Positions 8,937 through 17,762 of a stretch of 64,000 bases of DNA are shown piece after piece. Position 1 is the stretch's first letter; each line of letters begins with the position of its first letter. The notes under the pieces were generated by a model. The model saw only the letters and a program-made list of their open reading frames with translations, did not search any database and was not told where the DNA came from. The translations under genes were made by a program, and so were the position numbers. The stretch is from Pseudomonas sp. KBW05 (GTDB taxonomy: Bacteria > Pseudomonadota > Gammaproteobacteria > Pseudomonadales > Pseudomonadaceae), in NCBI RefSeq assembly GCF_003852405.1, contig NZ_QAJM01000009.1, forward strand, positions 1-64,000, read 5' to 3'.

Positions 8937-9080
8937 TCAGGGCTTGAGCGGCCGCTCCTGATCCCGCTCGGAAAGCTCTGTACCGTCATCTGGATGCTTC
9001 CAGGTCTGTGGCTTTTCTTCCTCACGTCGCCGGGGTTGCTCACCCTTTGGCGCTTCCCGTGGTTTCTGTTCGTCAGTCAT
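8937..9080 (-). CDS. Small hydrophilic charged protein, 47 residues
   Basis: A short open frame starting ATG at 9080 with an excellent AGGAGG ribosome site seven bases upstream. It starts MTDEQKPREAPKGEQPRRR and ends SERDQERPLKP. The composition is extremely rich in Glu, Arg, Lys and Pro with no hydrophobic core, so it is probably disordered. The strong ribosome site is the main reason to call it real. No function is recognised. Confidence 0.6.
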   Translation of the reverse strand: MTDEQKPREAPKGEQPRRREEEKPQTWKHPDDGTELSERDQERPLKP

Positions 9081-9278
9081 GTCCACCTCCTGTCCTTAAG
9101 AATGGGTCGCACCTTCAAGCATAGAACAGTGTCGGCATTTTCGACGGGGTCGCCAATTGATAGCCAACGCGCATCAATCCATCCAAATTTGTCACTTATC
9201 ATTTCTAAATGTGTCAGCCACTATTCTAGGTCTTAGGCGAAACAAGCACTTTAAAAAGAACGCTGGAGACACAAAACC

Positions 9279-10583
9279 ATGACTAGCCCTACCAGGCCCG
9301 ACGCTGCCCGCTCGAAAGTTGGCGCGGTTTTTCGCGTTACTTCGGGCAACTTCCTCGAACAGTTCGACTTCTTCCTGTTCGGTTTCTACGCCACCTACAT
9401 CGCTGCCGCGTTCTTCCCCGCCGCTAATGAGTTTGCGTCATTAATGATGACCTTCGCCGTGTTCGGCGCGGGCTTCCTGATGCGTCCACTGGGCGCGATC
9501 ATTTTGGGTGCCTACATCGATGACGTCGGCCGCCGCAAAGGCTTGATCGTGACCCTGTCGATCATGGCCAGCGGTACGCTGCTGATCGTGCTGGTGCCGG
9601 GTTATCACACCATTGGCTTGTGGGCACCGTTGCTGGTGCTGCTGGGGCGCTTGCTGCAAGGCTTCTCGGCCGGTGCGGAACTGGGCGGTGTGTCGGTGTA
9701 CCTGGCAGAAATGGCCACCCCGGGCCGCAAAGGCTTCTACACCAGCTGGCAATCGGGCAGCCAACAGATCTCCATCGTGGTCGCCGCCGCGCTGGGTTAT
9801 GGCCTGAACGTGTGGATGGAACCTGCCGTGGTCGCCGATTGGGGCTGGCGCATTCCGTTTGCCGTCGGTTGTGTGATCATTCCGTTTATCTTTGTACTGC
9901 GACGCAACCTGCAGGAAACCGAAGAGTTCGCCAACCGCAAGCATCGCCCGACCATGCGCGAAGTGCTGGCCACCCTGGTGAAGAACTGGACCGTGGTCAT
10001 CGGCGGCATGCTCATGGTGGCGATGACCACCACCGCGTTCTACTTGATCACCGTATACGCGCCGACCTTCGGCAAGACCGTGCTGCAACTGAGTACCTCC
10101 GACGCGCTGCTGGTGACGTTGCTGGTGGCCGTGTCGAACTTTGTCTGGCTGCCCATCGGCGGCACCCTGAGCGACCGCTTCGGCCGCAAGCCGGTGCTGA
10201 TCGCCATGACGACGCTGACCGTTCTGACGGCTTATCCAGCACTGTCCTACGTGGTCAACGCGCCCAGCTTCGCCCATATGCTGGAAACCCTGCTGTGGTT
10301 CTCCTTCCTCTACGGCATGTACAACGGCGCGATGATCCCGGCGCTTACCGAGATCATGCCGGTGGAAGTGCGCGTGGCGGGCTTCTCCCTGGCCTATAGC
10401 CTGGCGACTGCGATCTTCGGCGGGTTCACCCCGGCGATCTCCACCTGGTTCATCCACATCACCGAAGACAAGGCCTCGCCGGCGTACTGGATGATGTTCG
10501 CGGCGGCATGCGCCCTGTGTTCGACCCTGGCGCTGTATCGCCGCGCCAACACGCGCGGGCAGGTGATGCAGGAGGCTGCGTAA
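9279..10583 (+). CDS. Metabolite:H+ symporter-family (MHS) transporter, citrate/tricarballylate type
   Basis: A 434-residue major-facilitator protein with about 12 membrane helices. The start ([20 protein letters not shown]) and the MFS motifs [12 protein letters not shown] and [12 protein letters not shown] after helices 2 and 8 are typical of the MHS group that includes CitA-like citrate and tricarballylate symporters. Its stop overlaps the start of a periplasmic binding-protein gene (TAATG), so the two are co-translated, an unusual partnership for a secondary symporter. A LysR gene lies convergent just beyond. Substrate: probably a carboxylic acid, by family only. Confidence 0.82.
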   Translation: MTSPTRPDAARSKVGAVFRVTSGNFLEQFDFFLFGFYATYIAAAFFPAANEFASLMMTFAVFGAGFLMRPLGAIILGAYIDDVGRRKGLIVTLSIMASGTLLIVLVPGYHTIGLWAPLLVLLGRLLQGFSAGAELGGVSVYLAEMATPGRKGFYTSWQSGSQQISIVVAAALGYGLNVWMEPAVVADWGWRIPFAVGCVIIPFIFVLRRNLQETEEFANRKHRPTMREVLATLVKNWTVVIGGMLMVAMTTTAFYLITVYAPTFGKTVLQLSTSDALLVTLLVAVSNFVWLPIGGTLSDRFGRKPVLIAMTTLTVLTAYPALSYVVNAPSFAHMLETLLWFSFLYGMYNGAMIPALTEIMPVEVRVAGFSLAYSLATAIFGGFTPAISTWFIHITEDKASPAYWMMFAAACALCSTLALYRRANTRGQVMQEAA

Positions 10584-11341
10584 TGAAGCCGCTGCTGAAC
10601 ACCCTGACGGCCCTGGCTCTCGGCGCGTTGGCGCTGACGGCCCAGGCCGAAGAGCTCAAGGTGATGACCTCTGGCGGCTTCACCGCTGCCTATAAACTGC
10701 TGGGCCCGCAATACGCCCAGCAGAGTGGCGACACCCTGAACACCATCCTCGGCCCGTCGATGGGCAAGGCGCCGGAAGCGATTCCCAACCGCCTGGCCCG
10801 TGGCGAACATGCGGACGTGGTGATCATGGTCGGCTATGCCCTCGATGAGTTGATCAAGCAAGGCAAGGTCGACAAGGCCTCCCGCGTGGAACTGGCGGAC
10901 TCGCGCATCGGCCTGGTGGTGAAGGCCGGCGCGGCCAAACCGGCAATCAGCACCGATGCCGAGCTTAAGGCCGTGCTGAGCCAGGCCAAGTCCGTGGCGT
11001 ATTCGGACAGTGCCAGCGGCGTATATGTGGAGAAGGAGTTGTTCCACAAACTCGGCATGCCGGCCAAGGGCAACATGATCGAACGCATCCCGGTGGCCTC
11101 CGTGGTGGCCAAGGGGGACTACGAAGTCGGTCTGCAGCAGGTCGCGGAATTGTTACCGGTGCCGGGGGTGACTTACGTCGGCAAAATCCCGGAAGACGTG
11201 CAGTCCGTGACGCGTTTTGCGGCGGGTATTCCGGTCAACGCCGAACACCCGGCCGAAGCCAAGGCGCTGCTGCAATTCCTCGCCTCGCCCGCGGCGCAAC
11301 CGGTGGTGCAAGCCACCGGCCTGGACTCGGTGTCACGCTGA
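10583..11341 (+). CDS. Periplasmic substrate-binding protein, ModA-like fold
   Basis: About 252 residues from the ATG at 10583, which overlaps the TAA stop of the upstream symporter and follows GGAGG. A Sec signal peptide ([22 protein letters not shown]) is cut around residue 22. The mature protein (ELKVMTSGGFTAAYKLL, DVVIMVGYALDELI) resembles the molybdate-binding ModA-like group of type-2 binding proteins, members of which also bind organic acids. No ABC permease or ATPase is adjacent. It might feed ligand to the symporter or act as a sensor; both are inference. Its last 9 bases overlap the convergent LysR gene. Confidence 0.78.
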   Translation: MKPLLNTLTALALGALALTAQAEELKVMTSGGFTAAYKLLGPQYAQQSGDTLNTILGPSMGKAPEAIPNRLARGEHADVVIMVGYALDELIKQGKVDKASRVELADSRIGLVVKAGAAKPAISTDAELKAVLSQAKSVAYSDSASGVYVEKELFHKLGMPAKGNMIERIPVASVVAKGDYEVGLQQVAELLPVPGVTYVGKIPEDVQSVTRFAAGIPVNAEHPAEAKALLQFLASPAAQPVVQATGLDSVSR

Positions 11342-12235
11342 CCGAAACGGCATCTCCCGCACCAACCGCTCCAACTCCAGCGCCGCCGGTGGCAATGTCC
11401 GCCCGCGGCGCTTGATCAAGCCCACGTTGCGCATCACCTGCGGCTCCACCAGCGGCACACTGACCAGAATCGGGTGTTCGTTCGCCGGCATCGCAATCGA
11501 TGGCACCATCGCCACCCCCAGCCCCGCCTCCACCAGCCCGATCATGGTGGTCACGTGGTGCGTCTCGCAGATGCTCGGTTTTTTCACCCGCACGCCACGC
11601 AGCGCCTGGTCCAGCAGGAAACGGTTGCCGGAGGTCTTGTCCACGGTGATGTAGTCGTGCTCGTAGGCTTCGGCCCAAGGCACACTCTCGCGCCCCGCCA
11701 GCGGATGATCGCGGCGACAGGCCAGCACGTAGCGCTCCTGCAACAGCAACTCGAACTCCACTTCGTCGGCCAGGCTGCCGCTGAAACTCACGCCGAAATC
11801 CGCCTCGCCACTTTCCACCGCATTGCACACCTCACCGGCACTGGCATCCAGCACCCGCAGGCGAATCTTCGGATACAGCTTGTGGAATTCGGAAATCACG
11901 TGGGGCATGAAGTAGTACGCGGTAGACGGCACACAGGCGATGGTGACATTACCCATGCGCGTGGAGGCCACGTTGCTGATGCCCATCAGCGCGATGTCGA
12001 GGTCGTCGAGCATGCGCTCCACCTGCGGCAGGAACGCGCGACCGACCATGGTCAGGCTGACTCGCCGCGTGGTGCGCTCGAACAGCTTGACGTCGAGGGC
12101 GGACTCCAGCTTTTCGATGCGCCGGCTGAGGGCTGGCTGCGAAATACGGATGGCCTCGGCGGCGCCGCGAAAACTGCCTTTGTCTACCACAGCGCGGAAG
12201 GCTTGGAGGTCGTTGAGATCGAAGTTGATGATCAC
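11333..12235 (-). CDS. LysR-family transcriptional regulator
   Basis: A 300-residue LysR protein. The helix-turn-helix run FRGAAEAIRISQPALSRRIEKLE (in two parts: FRGAAEAIRIS / QPALSRRIEKLE) is at about residues 22-44. The effector domain follows, with the usual GLGVAMVPS near 243. It is convergent with and overlaps the binding-protein gene by 9 bp and probably regulates that transport pair; the beta-propeller gene reads away on its other side. Confidence 0.87.
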   Translation of the reverse strand: MIINFDLNDLQAFRAVVDKGSFRGAAEAIRISQPALSRRIEKLESALDVKLFERTTRRVSLTMVGRAFLPQVERMLDDLDIALMGISNVASTRMGNVTIACVPSTAYYFMPHVISEFHKLYPKIRLRVLDASAGEVCNAVESGEADFGVSFSGSLADEVEFELLLQERYVLACRRDHPLAGRESVPWAEAYEHDYITVDKTSGNRFLLDQALRGVRVKKPSICETHHVTTMIGLVEAGLGVAMVPSIAMPANEHPILVSVPLVEPQVMRNVGLIKRRGRTLPPAALELERLVREMPFRSA

Positions 12236-12364
12236 GAGGATGGGCCAGTGAGGTCGATTTGCCGAACATTATCGTACGAATGTAACGGCAACAGGCCTAC
12301 ACGCATTTAAAAAACACCCTCACCTGCGTAGTCTGCATGCCGAATCCAATCGACTGAGCGATCA

Positions 12365-13234
12365 ATGACCACCCCATCCAATAACAAAAACCCATTGCGT
12401 TTCTGGCGCCTCGGAGCCTGCCTCGTAGGCGCTCCGGTGATCGCCGCCCTCGGTTTCTTCGCCTGGCAAAGCTTCTACCCCGTAAGTGCCGCGACCGGTT
12501 GGAGCGTGCAAGTGGTACACCGCGACGTGGCGAAAGCGGCATCGCTGATGCCGTTGTCGGACGGTTCGCTGGTGGTCAGCCAGGAACTCGACAAGGGCAA
12601 GGGCAGCATCGTGCGCATCCACTCCGACGGCTCGCGTGAGGTGGTGGTGGCCAACCTGTCAAAACCCGACGGCATAGTGCCAACCCGTGGCGGTTGGGTG
12701 TTCAGCCAGGAGTCAGACGGCTTACCCGTCAGCTTCTACAAGGACGGCGTGGTTACCGAACTGTTCAAGGGTGACAGCGTGCAAGGCTTGTGGGTTGAGG
12801 GCGACGACCTCTACGCCATCGAGGATCGCAAGCCGGCCGGTCGCCTGCTGCGTTACCGCTGGAGCGACCAGTCGCTGACCGTGTTGCGCGACCAGGTGCA
12901 GGAAGGTGAAGCCATCGTGCGCTGCACGGACGGGCGCCTGCTCTACAACGAGAAGCAAAAGGGCGTGGTGCGCGAGCTGACCGCCGACGGCAGCGACCCG
13001 GTGGTGCTGAGCAATTTGAACCAGCCGACCTTCCTGATGTGCGACGAGCGCGGGCTGTGGATCAATGAGGATGCCACGCATCGGGCGCGGTTGTTGCTGA
13101 TCGATAAGCAGGGGCGCCAGCAGACCATTTTGTCGTTCCTCAAAGCCCCCCAGTCGATTGTGCCGAGCGGGCGCGGGACTTATTTGGTGGCTGAGGGTGG
13201 GAGAAGTCGGGTGTTGGAGCTGACGCCGGAGTAG
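12365..13234 (+). CDS. Membrane-anchored beta-propeller (SMP-30/NHL-like) protein
   Basis: A 289-residue protein with one N-terminal membrane helix (about residues 17-35, ACLVGAPVIAALGFFAW) and an outer domain built of repeated blades such as DGSLVVSQE, GGWVFSQE, DDLYAIED, DGRLLYNE and RGLWINED. This fits a six-bladed propeller related to SMP-30/gluconolactonase or NHL proteins. It should sit in the periplasm tethered to the inner membrane. No catalytic residues can be assigned with confidence and no neighbour suggests a pathway. Confidence 0.72.
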   Translation: MTTPSNNKNPLRFWRLGACLVGAPVIAALGFFAWQSFYPVSAATGWSVQVVHRDVAKAASLMPLSDGSLVVSQELDKGKGSIVRIHSDGSREVVVANLSKPDGIVPTRGGWVFSQESDGLPVSFYKDGVVTELFKGDSVQGLWVEGDDLYAIEDRKPAGRLLRYRWSDQSLTVLRDQVQEGEAIVRCTDGRLLYNEKQKGVVRELTADGSDPVVLSNLNQPTFLMCDERGLWINEDATHRARLLLIDKQGRQQTILSFLKAPQSIVPSGRGTYLVAEGGRSRVLELTPE

Positions 13235-13328
13235 CGTCTATCCCGACGCAGATCACGGCGGCTGACATTGCGACGCTGGCGAACGACAATATTGAGAACG
13301 CTAAAACATTCCCCCAAGTCGGTTTGAA

Positions 13329-13631
13329 ATGGAAAAAATTCTAATCGCCTGCGTAATGATCGCCTGCCTGGCCGGCTGTGTCGGTGCGCAACTTTCACTG
13401 CCAGATGAAAAACACGAGACTGTTTCAGATCAGCGGGATTCAACCGCGAAAGAAGCTGAACGCGAATGGTGTGGGATGACGCTTTGGGTTGGGTTGCCAC
13501 TGCCGCTGAAACTTCCCGTCTGCCAGTCACGTCCTCCTCCGTCATACCTTTATGCATGCGGTCCTTTCATGTTCCTGGGACCGATCATGCATAGCTACGA
13601 GGGGAATGCCTTATGTGGGAAGTTTCTTTAA
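13329..13631 (+). CDS. Small predicted lipoprotein
   Basis: A 100-residue protein with a type-II signal peptide and lipobox LAGC (Cys17). The mature part has the run LPLPLKLPVCQSR and several further cysteines, reminiscent of YceK-type small lipoproteins. The ribosome site is weak. Probably an outer-membrane lipoprotein of unknown role. Confidence 0.62.
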   Translation: MEKILIACVMIACLAGCVGAQLSLPDEKHETVSDQRDSTAKEAEREWCGMTLWVGLPLPLKLPVCQSRPPPSYLYACGPFMFLGPIMHSYEGNALCGKFL

Positions 13632-13695
13632 TCGCCACTGGCGTACAAGAAAACTAACGGTTGCACGGGGCAAGCCCTATGCCAGACGCTTCGCA

Positions 13696-13721
13696 TCGAT
13701 AGCACTGATGATTACTATCGA
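13696..13721. promoter_or_regulatory. Inverted repeat and -10-like element upstream of an efflux gene
   Basis: TCGATAG-N12-CTATCGA forms a 7-bp inverted repeat about 100 bp before the MFS gene. A TATAAT hexamer follows at 13756-13761. Position suggests an operator for that gene, but no regulator is adjacent. Confidence 0.35.
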
Positions 13722-13823
13722 AACGAGCGCCTGCTCGATATTCGCAACCGGTTCATATAATCCTCGCCTGACTCCCTCCCCTCGCCTGGCTTCAGGCGAC
13801 ATGCACCTTGGAACCCCAACACC

Positions 13824-15050
13824 ATGCCAAGCGCCAGCCAGGCCTCCAGTGGCCTTCCCGAACATAATCAGCAAAGCGTCAAACAGCAGTGGCTGGCCAT
13901 TCTCTCGGTAGCCGTGGGCGCCTTCGCCCTGGTCACCAGTGAATTTCTACCGGTAGGCGTGCTCAACGACGTCGCCAGCGACCTCGGCATCAGCGCCGGC
14001 CACGCCGGCCTGATGGTGACCCTGCCCGGCATCATGGCCGCCCTCGCCGCGCCTTTGCTGTCGGTGTTTATTGGCACCATGGACCGTCGCTACCTGCTGA
14101 TCAGCCTGACGCTGATCATGATCATCGCCAACTCGGTCGTGGCCTTCGCCAGCGACTTCAACCTGCTGCTGTTCGGACGCGTGCTGCTGGGCATCAGTAT
14201 CGGCGGTTTCTGGGCCACGGCGATCGCCCTCAGCGGCCGCCTGGCGCCCAAGGGCGTGGGTGTCGCGAAGGCCACCTCGATCATCATGATGGGCGTGACC
14301 CTGGCCACCGTACTGGGCGTGCCCGTCGGCACCTGGCTGAGCGGCCTGATGGGTTGGCGCATGACCTTCCTGGTCACCGCGCTGGTGGGTGTGCCGGTGC
14401 TGCTGGCGCAGGTGTTCCTGCTGCCCCGGCTCACCCCGGAAAAGGCCATTCGCGTCAGTGACCTGCCCGCGTTGTTTATCAACCCACAAGCGCGGGTAGG
14501 ATTGATCGCGGTGTTGCTGATCGGTCTGGCGCACTTTGCCGCCTACACCTACGTTGCGCCGTTCTTCAAACAGAGCGCCGGCTTCGATGGCCCAACGATT
14601 GGCTCGCTGCTGCTGCTCTACGGCGTGGCCGGGGTATTGGGCAATATCTTTGCAGGTTTCGCCGCCAACCGCAGCGTGCGCAACACCTTGCTGCTGGTGG
14701 CCCTGATGATCGGCACCAGCACCGCCCTGTTCCCCCACTTCGCCACCGGCATGACCGGCGCCGCGATGCTGATCGCGCTCTGGGGCTTTGCCTTCGGCGC
14801 CTTCCCGGCGTGCGCCAGCATCTGGATGTTTGTCGTCGCGCCCAAGGACGTCGAACGCGGCATGCCGCTGTTCGTCGCCCTGTTCCAGGTGATTATTGCC
14901 TTGGGCTCGTTCTTTGGCGGGCGCATCGTCGACCAGATGGGCAGCGCGGTGCTGCTGAGCCTGGCCACGATGTTGGTGGGCGCGGGCTTTGTGACGGTGC
15001 TGGTGTTGGGGCGCAAGGTGAGTAATAGCTTGGTGGCTCAGCCGGCCTGA
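13824..15050 (+). CDS. Major facilitator efflux protein, DHA1 family (AraJ/NepI-like)
   Basis: A 408-residue protein with about 12 membrane helices after a hydrophilic N-terminus of about 23 residues. The runs FALVTSEFLPVGVLNDVASDLG and GRVLLGISIGGFWATAIALSGRL (here cut as GRVLLGISIGGFW and ATAIALSGRL) match the AraJ/NepI/SotB branch of drug and metabolite exporters. Substrates in this branch include purine ribonucleosides and arabinose. A strong terminator follows directly. Confidence 0.83.
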   Translation: MPSASQASSGLPEHNQQSVKQQWLAILSVAVGAFALVTSEFLPVGVLNDVASDLGISAGHAGLMVTLPGIMAALAAPLLSVFIGTMDRRYLLISLTLIMIIANSVVAFASDFNLLLFGRVLLGISIGGFWATAIALSGRLAPKGVGVAKATSIIMMGVTLATVLGVPVGTWLSGLMGWRMTFLVTALVGVPVLLAQVFLLPRLTPEKAIRVSDLPALFINPQARVGLIAVLLIGLAHFAAYTYVAPFFKQSAGFDGPTIGSLLLLYGVAGVLGNIFAGFAANRSVRNTLLLVALMIGTSTALFPHFATGMTGAAMLIALWGFAFGAFPACASIWMFVVAPKDVERGMPLFVALFQVIIALGSFFGGRIVDQMGSAVLLSLATMLVGAGFVTVLVLGRKVSNSLVAQPA

Positions 15051-15067
15051 GCAGAACGTTATCGTCC

Positions 15068-15105
15068 AAAAAAGCCTGCTGAGCATTGAGCCCAGCAGGC
15101 TTTTT
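15068..15105 (+). terminator. Rho-independent terminator
   Basis: AAGCCTGCTG ... CAGCAGGCTTTTT hairpin with A and T tracts on both sides, 17 bp after the MFS stop. Confidence 0.9.
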
Positions 15106-15253
15106 CAGTTTTAGGCCGGAGCATCATTTCGGCAATCGCAGTTTCGGCAAATCATTCGTAATGAGCCCTCACACAATGGAACGTGTAAGCCCAAGCGCCT
15201 GAACTAGCCTTGAAAAGGTCGCCGACGTGGCGACAGGCTGATAAGGAGCTTAT

Positions 15254-15382
15254 ATGCCAACGAAGTATCGTGATGCGGTCACCGGGGAGTACGTGACAGA
15301 GGGTGAAGCAAAGAAAAGACCGAGGGAGACGGTAAGGGAGACGGATAAAAAACCTTCGCCAAAGCCGAAGGGTAAGAAGTAG
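15254..15382 (+). CDS. Small basic protein, 42 residues
   Basis: A short frame opening MPTKYRDAVTGEYVTEGEAK with an AAGGAG ribosome site seven bases upstream. The C-terminal half is Lys/Arg/Pro-rich (KKPSPKPKGKK). Short proteins with the YRDAVTGEYVT opening are, to my memory, common as uncharacterised multicopy proteins in proteobacteria. Likely real; function unknown. Confidence 0.6.
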   Translation: MPTKYRDAVTGEYVTEGEAKKRPRETVRETDKKPSPKPKGKK

Positions 15383-15448
15383 GTTCGCGCGGGAGACGTG
15401 GACGCCATATGTCGAATCAGACTTGAAACCCTGACACTCTTGATCCAA

Positions 15449-15470
15449 TGTAATGACAAACGTCATTACA
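15449..15470. promoter_or_regulatory. Operator palindrome of the toxin-antitoxin operon
   Basis: A perfect 9-bp inverted repeat TGTAATGAC-AAAC-GTCATTACA ends 13 bp before the antitoxin start, where RelB/DinJ-type antitoxins bind to repress their own operon. Confidence 0.7.
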
Positions 15471-15483
15471 TGAGGAGTCTTCC

Positions 15484-15723
15484 ATGGCATCCATAAACAT
15501 TCGAATCGACGACGACCTGAAAGCTCGCGCCTATCTGGAGCTTGAGAGACTCGGCGTCACGCCTTCCGAACTGATGCGCCAGGCCCTGCAATACGTGGCA
15601 GATCGCGGTCAATTGCCTTTCAAGCCGGTCCTCATGACTGAAGACGATGAAGCCTTGATGGCCACCGTGCGGGAACGTTTGGCATCCCCCCAACGAGTAA
15701 GGGTTTCGATAGATGACCTATAG
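15484..15723 (+). CDS. RelB/DinJ-family antitoxin
   Basis: A 79-residue protein with the ribbon-helix-helix opening ASINIRIDDDLKARAYLELE and GVTPSELMRQALQYV (about residues 2-38), followed by an acidic C-terminal tail that would wrap the toxin. The start follows a GAGGAGTCTTCC site. Its stop overlaps the toxin start by 11 bases. It should bind the palindrome just upstream and neutralise the toxin. Confidence 0.9.
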   Translation: MASINIRIDDDLKARAYLELERLGVTPSELMRQALQYVADRGQLPFKPVLMTEDDEALMATVRERLASPQRVRVSIDDL

Positions 15724-16000
15724 CCTTGATTTTGATGCGCGCGCATTGAAGGAATGGCAGAAACTCGGCAACACCATCCGTCAGCAGTTGAAGAAGAAGT
15801 TAGTGGAGATACTGAACAATCCACGGATTGAAGCCAATCGCCTGCATGGGCTGCCGGACTGCTACAAGATCAAGCTGCGCAGCAGCGGTTACCGGTTGGT
15901 CTATCAAGTCATTGATCAGGAAATCACGGTGGTAGTGGTGGCCGTTGATAAGCGCGAGCGTGATCAGGCTTATCAAAAGGCGGCAGAGCGTTTGAGCTAG
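15713..16000 (+). CDS. RelE/StbE-family toxin (mRNA interferase)
   Basis: A 95-residue RelE-fold protein. It begins MTYSLDFDARALKEWQKLG, and has the core NRLHGLPDCYKIKLRSSGYRLVYQV (here cut: NRLHGLPDCYKIK / LRSSGYRLVYQV) and the end VVVAVDKRERDQAYQKA. Conserved basic residues (K53-R64 zone, R83-R85) fit ribosome-dependent mRNA cleavage. The cistron overlap with the antitoxin gives coupled expression. A terminator and tRNA-Ser lie next to it. Confidence 0.9.
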   Translation: MTYSLDFDARALKEWQKLGNTIRQQLKKKLVEILNNPRIEANRLHGLPDCYKIKLRSSGYRLVYQVIDQEITVVVVAVDKRERDQAYQKAAERLS

Positions 16001-16038
16001 TCATGCAATGGGTGGCCAATTACAAAAATCACCAAAAC

Positions 16039-16077
16039 AAAAAAGCCCCGTAGCTTATTCAGCTACGGGGCTTTTTC
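16039..16077. terminator. Bidirectional rho-independent terminator
   Basis: AAAAAAGCCCCGTAGC ... GCTACGGGGCTTTTT hairpin with A and T tracts, between the toxin gene and the oppositely read tRNA-Ser. Confidence 0.92.
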
Positions 16078-16084
16078 TATGTAA

Positions 16085-16174
16085 TGGCGGAGAGATAGGG
16101 ATTCGAACCCTAGGTACCGGTGAAGGTACAACGGATTTCGAATCCGTCCCATTCGGCCACTCTGGCATCTCTCC
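16085..16174 (-). tRNA. tRNA-Ser (anticodon CGA)
   Basis: On the - strand a 90-nt tRNA begins GGAGAGATGCC and ends in an encoded CCA. It has a long variable arm as expected for serine, a GGTTCGAATCC T-loop, and an anticodon loop TTCGAAA giving CGA, which reads UCG. It lies just upstream of purC on the same strand and is followed by a strong terminator. Confidence 0.95.
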
Positions 16175-16258
16175 AACGGCGCGCATCATAACAGTGTGTC
16201 TCAGGAAAGCAAAGCTCGAAACGAGATTTTTTTCCGTGCTATCAGATGCTTGCGTCGA

Positions 16259-16972
16259 TTAAAGCGGTACGCCGAGACGATTGGCGACTTCTTCGTAAGC
16301 TTCGATGACGTCACCGAGGCCTTGGCGGAAGCGGTCTTTGTCCATCTTCTTCTTGGTGTCCTTGTCCCACAGGCGGCAGCCGTCCGGGCTGAATTCGTCG
16401 CCCAGGACGATGGAGCCGTCGTGGAATACGCCGAATTCGAGCTTGAAGTCCACCAACAGCAGGCCGGCGTCGTCGAACAGCTTGTTCAGCACGTCGTTGA
16501 CCTTGAGGGACAACTCCTTCATGCGCGCCAGTTGCTCAGCGGTGCCCCAGCCGAACGCCACGACGTGGGATTCGTTGATGAACGGGTCGCCCTTGGCGTC
16601 GTCCTTCAGGAACAGTTCGAACGTGTAAGGATTGAGCTTGAGGCCCTCTTCCACGCCCAGGCGCTTGACCAGGCTGCCGGCGGCGTAGTTACGCACGACG
16701 CATTCGACCGGGATCATGTCGAGCTTCTTCACCAGGCACTCGTTGTCGCCCAGCAGTTTGTCGAATTGGGTCGGAATACCGGCCTCTTCGAGTTTCTGCA
16801 TGATGAAGGCGTTGAACTTGTTGTTCACCATGCCCTTGCGGTCCAGCTGTTCGATGCGCTTGCCGTCGAACGCCGAGGTGTCGTTGCGAAACAGCAGGAT
16901 CAGGCGGTTGGCGTCGTCGGTCTTGTACACCGACTTGGCTTTGCCGCGGTAGAGTTCTTCACGTTTTTCCAT
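16259..16972 (-). CDS. purC: Phosphoribosylaminoimidazole-succinocarboxamide synthase (SAICAR synthetase)
   Basis: A 237-residue enzyme of the normal bacterial length. It joins aspartate to CAIR with ATP in purine synthesis. Signatures are [10 protein letters not shown] at the N-terminus (glycine-rich ATP site), [10 protein letters not shown], and the C-terminal-half [21 protein letters not shown] region that binds metal and substrate. It heads toward tRNA-Ser, with the beta-lactamase-fold gene, bamC and dapA upstream in the same direction, the usual Pseudomonas order. Confidence 0.97.
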   Translation of the reverse strand: MEKREELYRGKAKSVYKTDDANRLILLFRNDTSAFDGKRIEQLDRKGMVNNKFNAFIMQKLEEAGIPTQFDKLLGDNECLVKKLDMIPVECVVRNYAAGSLVKRLGVEEGLKLNPYTFELFLKDDAKGDPFINESHVVAFGWGTAEQLARMKELSLKVNDVLNKLFDDAGLLLVDFKLEFGVFHDGSIVLGDEFSPDGCRLWDKDTKKKMDKDRFRQGLGDVIEAYEEVANRLGVPL

Positions 16973-16999
16973 GATGGGCTCCGCTTTGAGTGAGGTGGG

Positions 17000-17758
17000 C
17001 TAGGCGATGTGTCGCCAGTCGAGCCCTGAATCTTGATCGGCCAGTTGCAGCCAGTCCGGGTCGCACCCGAGGGTGTCGACAAAACATTGCCGGGCAAGCG
17101 TCGGCAGGTTGTTCTTGCTGCTCAAGTGGGCCAGGACCAGGTGTTGCAGGTCTTGCCAGCCCAACTCGTACACCAGGTACGCCGCCTGGTGGTTGTTCAA
17201 ATGTCCCAGTTCGCCGCCCACCCGCTGCTTGAGAAAGCGAGGGTAATGACCACGCGCCAGCAGGTCTCGGCAGTGGTTGGACTCGATCATCAACGCATCG
17301 AGGTCGCGGTAACCGTCCAGTACCTTGGAGCAGTAGGAACCCAGGTCGGTGAGCACGCCGAAACGTCGCTCGCCACCACTGAAGACATACTGCGTCGGTT
17401 CGTGGGCATCGTGGGCGACGGCAATCACATCGATGCCCAGGGCACCGATTTGCAGCTGCTCACCACCGGCCAGGAAACCTGCGGGCTCTATGGGTTTGCG
17501 CATCCCGCGCAAGGTGCCGCGACTGAGGTACACCGGAAGATTGTAGCGCCGAGACAGCAAACCCACGCCATGCACGTGGTCGGCATGTTCGTGGGTCACC
17601 AGTATCGCGCTCAGCTGCGCGGGGTGAACCCCCAGGCGCAGCAGGCGTCGCTCGGTTTCTTTTAACGAGAAACCACAATCCACCAGCACATACGTGTCGT
17701 CATGTGCGACCAGCGTGCCGTTCCCTTGGCTACCGCTGCCGAGAACGGCAAAACGCAT
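17000..17758 (-). CDS. Metallo-beta-lactamase-fold hydrolase (YycJ/WalJ-like)
   Basis: A 252-residue protein with the metal-binding signature THEHADH (about residues 55-61), further ligands around IAVAHDAHEPT, and a C-terminal LVLAHLSSKNN. The opening FAVLGSGSQGNGTLVAH is typical of the YycJ/WalJ group of two-metal phosphodiesterases, some of which act as 5'-3' exonucleases. It is 4 bp downstream of bamC, so both are probably in one transcript with dapA. Confidence 0.86.
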   Translation of the reverse strand: MRFAVLGSGSQGNGTLVAHDDTYVLVDCGFSLKETERRLLRLGVHPAQLSAILVTHEHADHVHGVGLLSRRYNLPVYLSRGTLRGMRKPIEPAGFLAGGEQLQIGALGIDVIAVAHDAHEPTQYVFSGGERRFGVLTDLGSYCSKVLDGYRDLDALMIESNHCRDLLARGHYPRFLKQRVGGELGHLNNHQAAYLVYELGWQDLQHLVLAHLSSKNNLPTLARQCFVDTLGCDPDWLQLADQDSGLDWRHIA

Positions 17759-17762
17759 CGGA

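Noticed and set aside
16008-16262. Open frame across tRNA-Ser and its terminator
   Set aside because: It runs through a tRNA gene and a hairpin; not a real gene.
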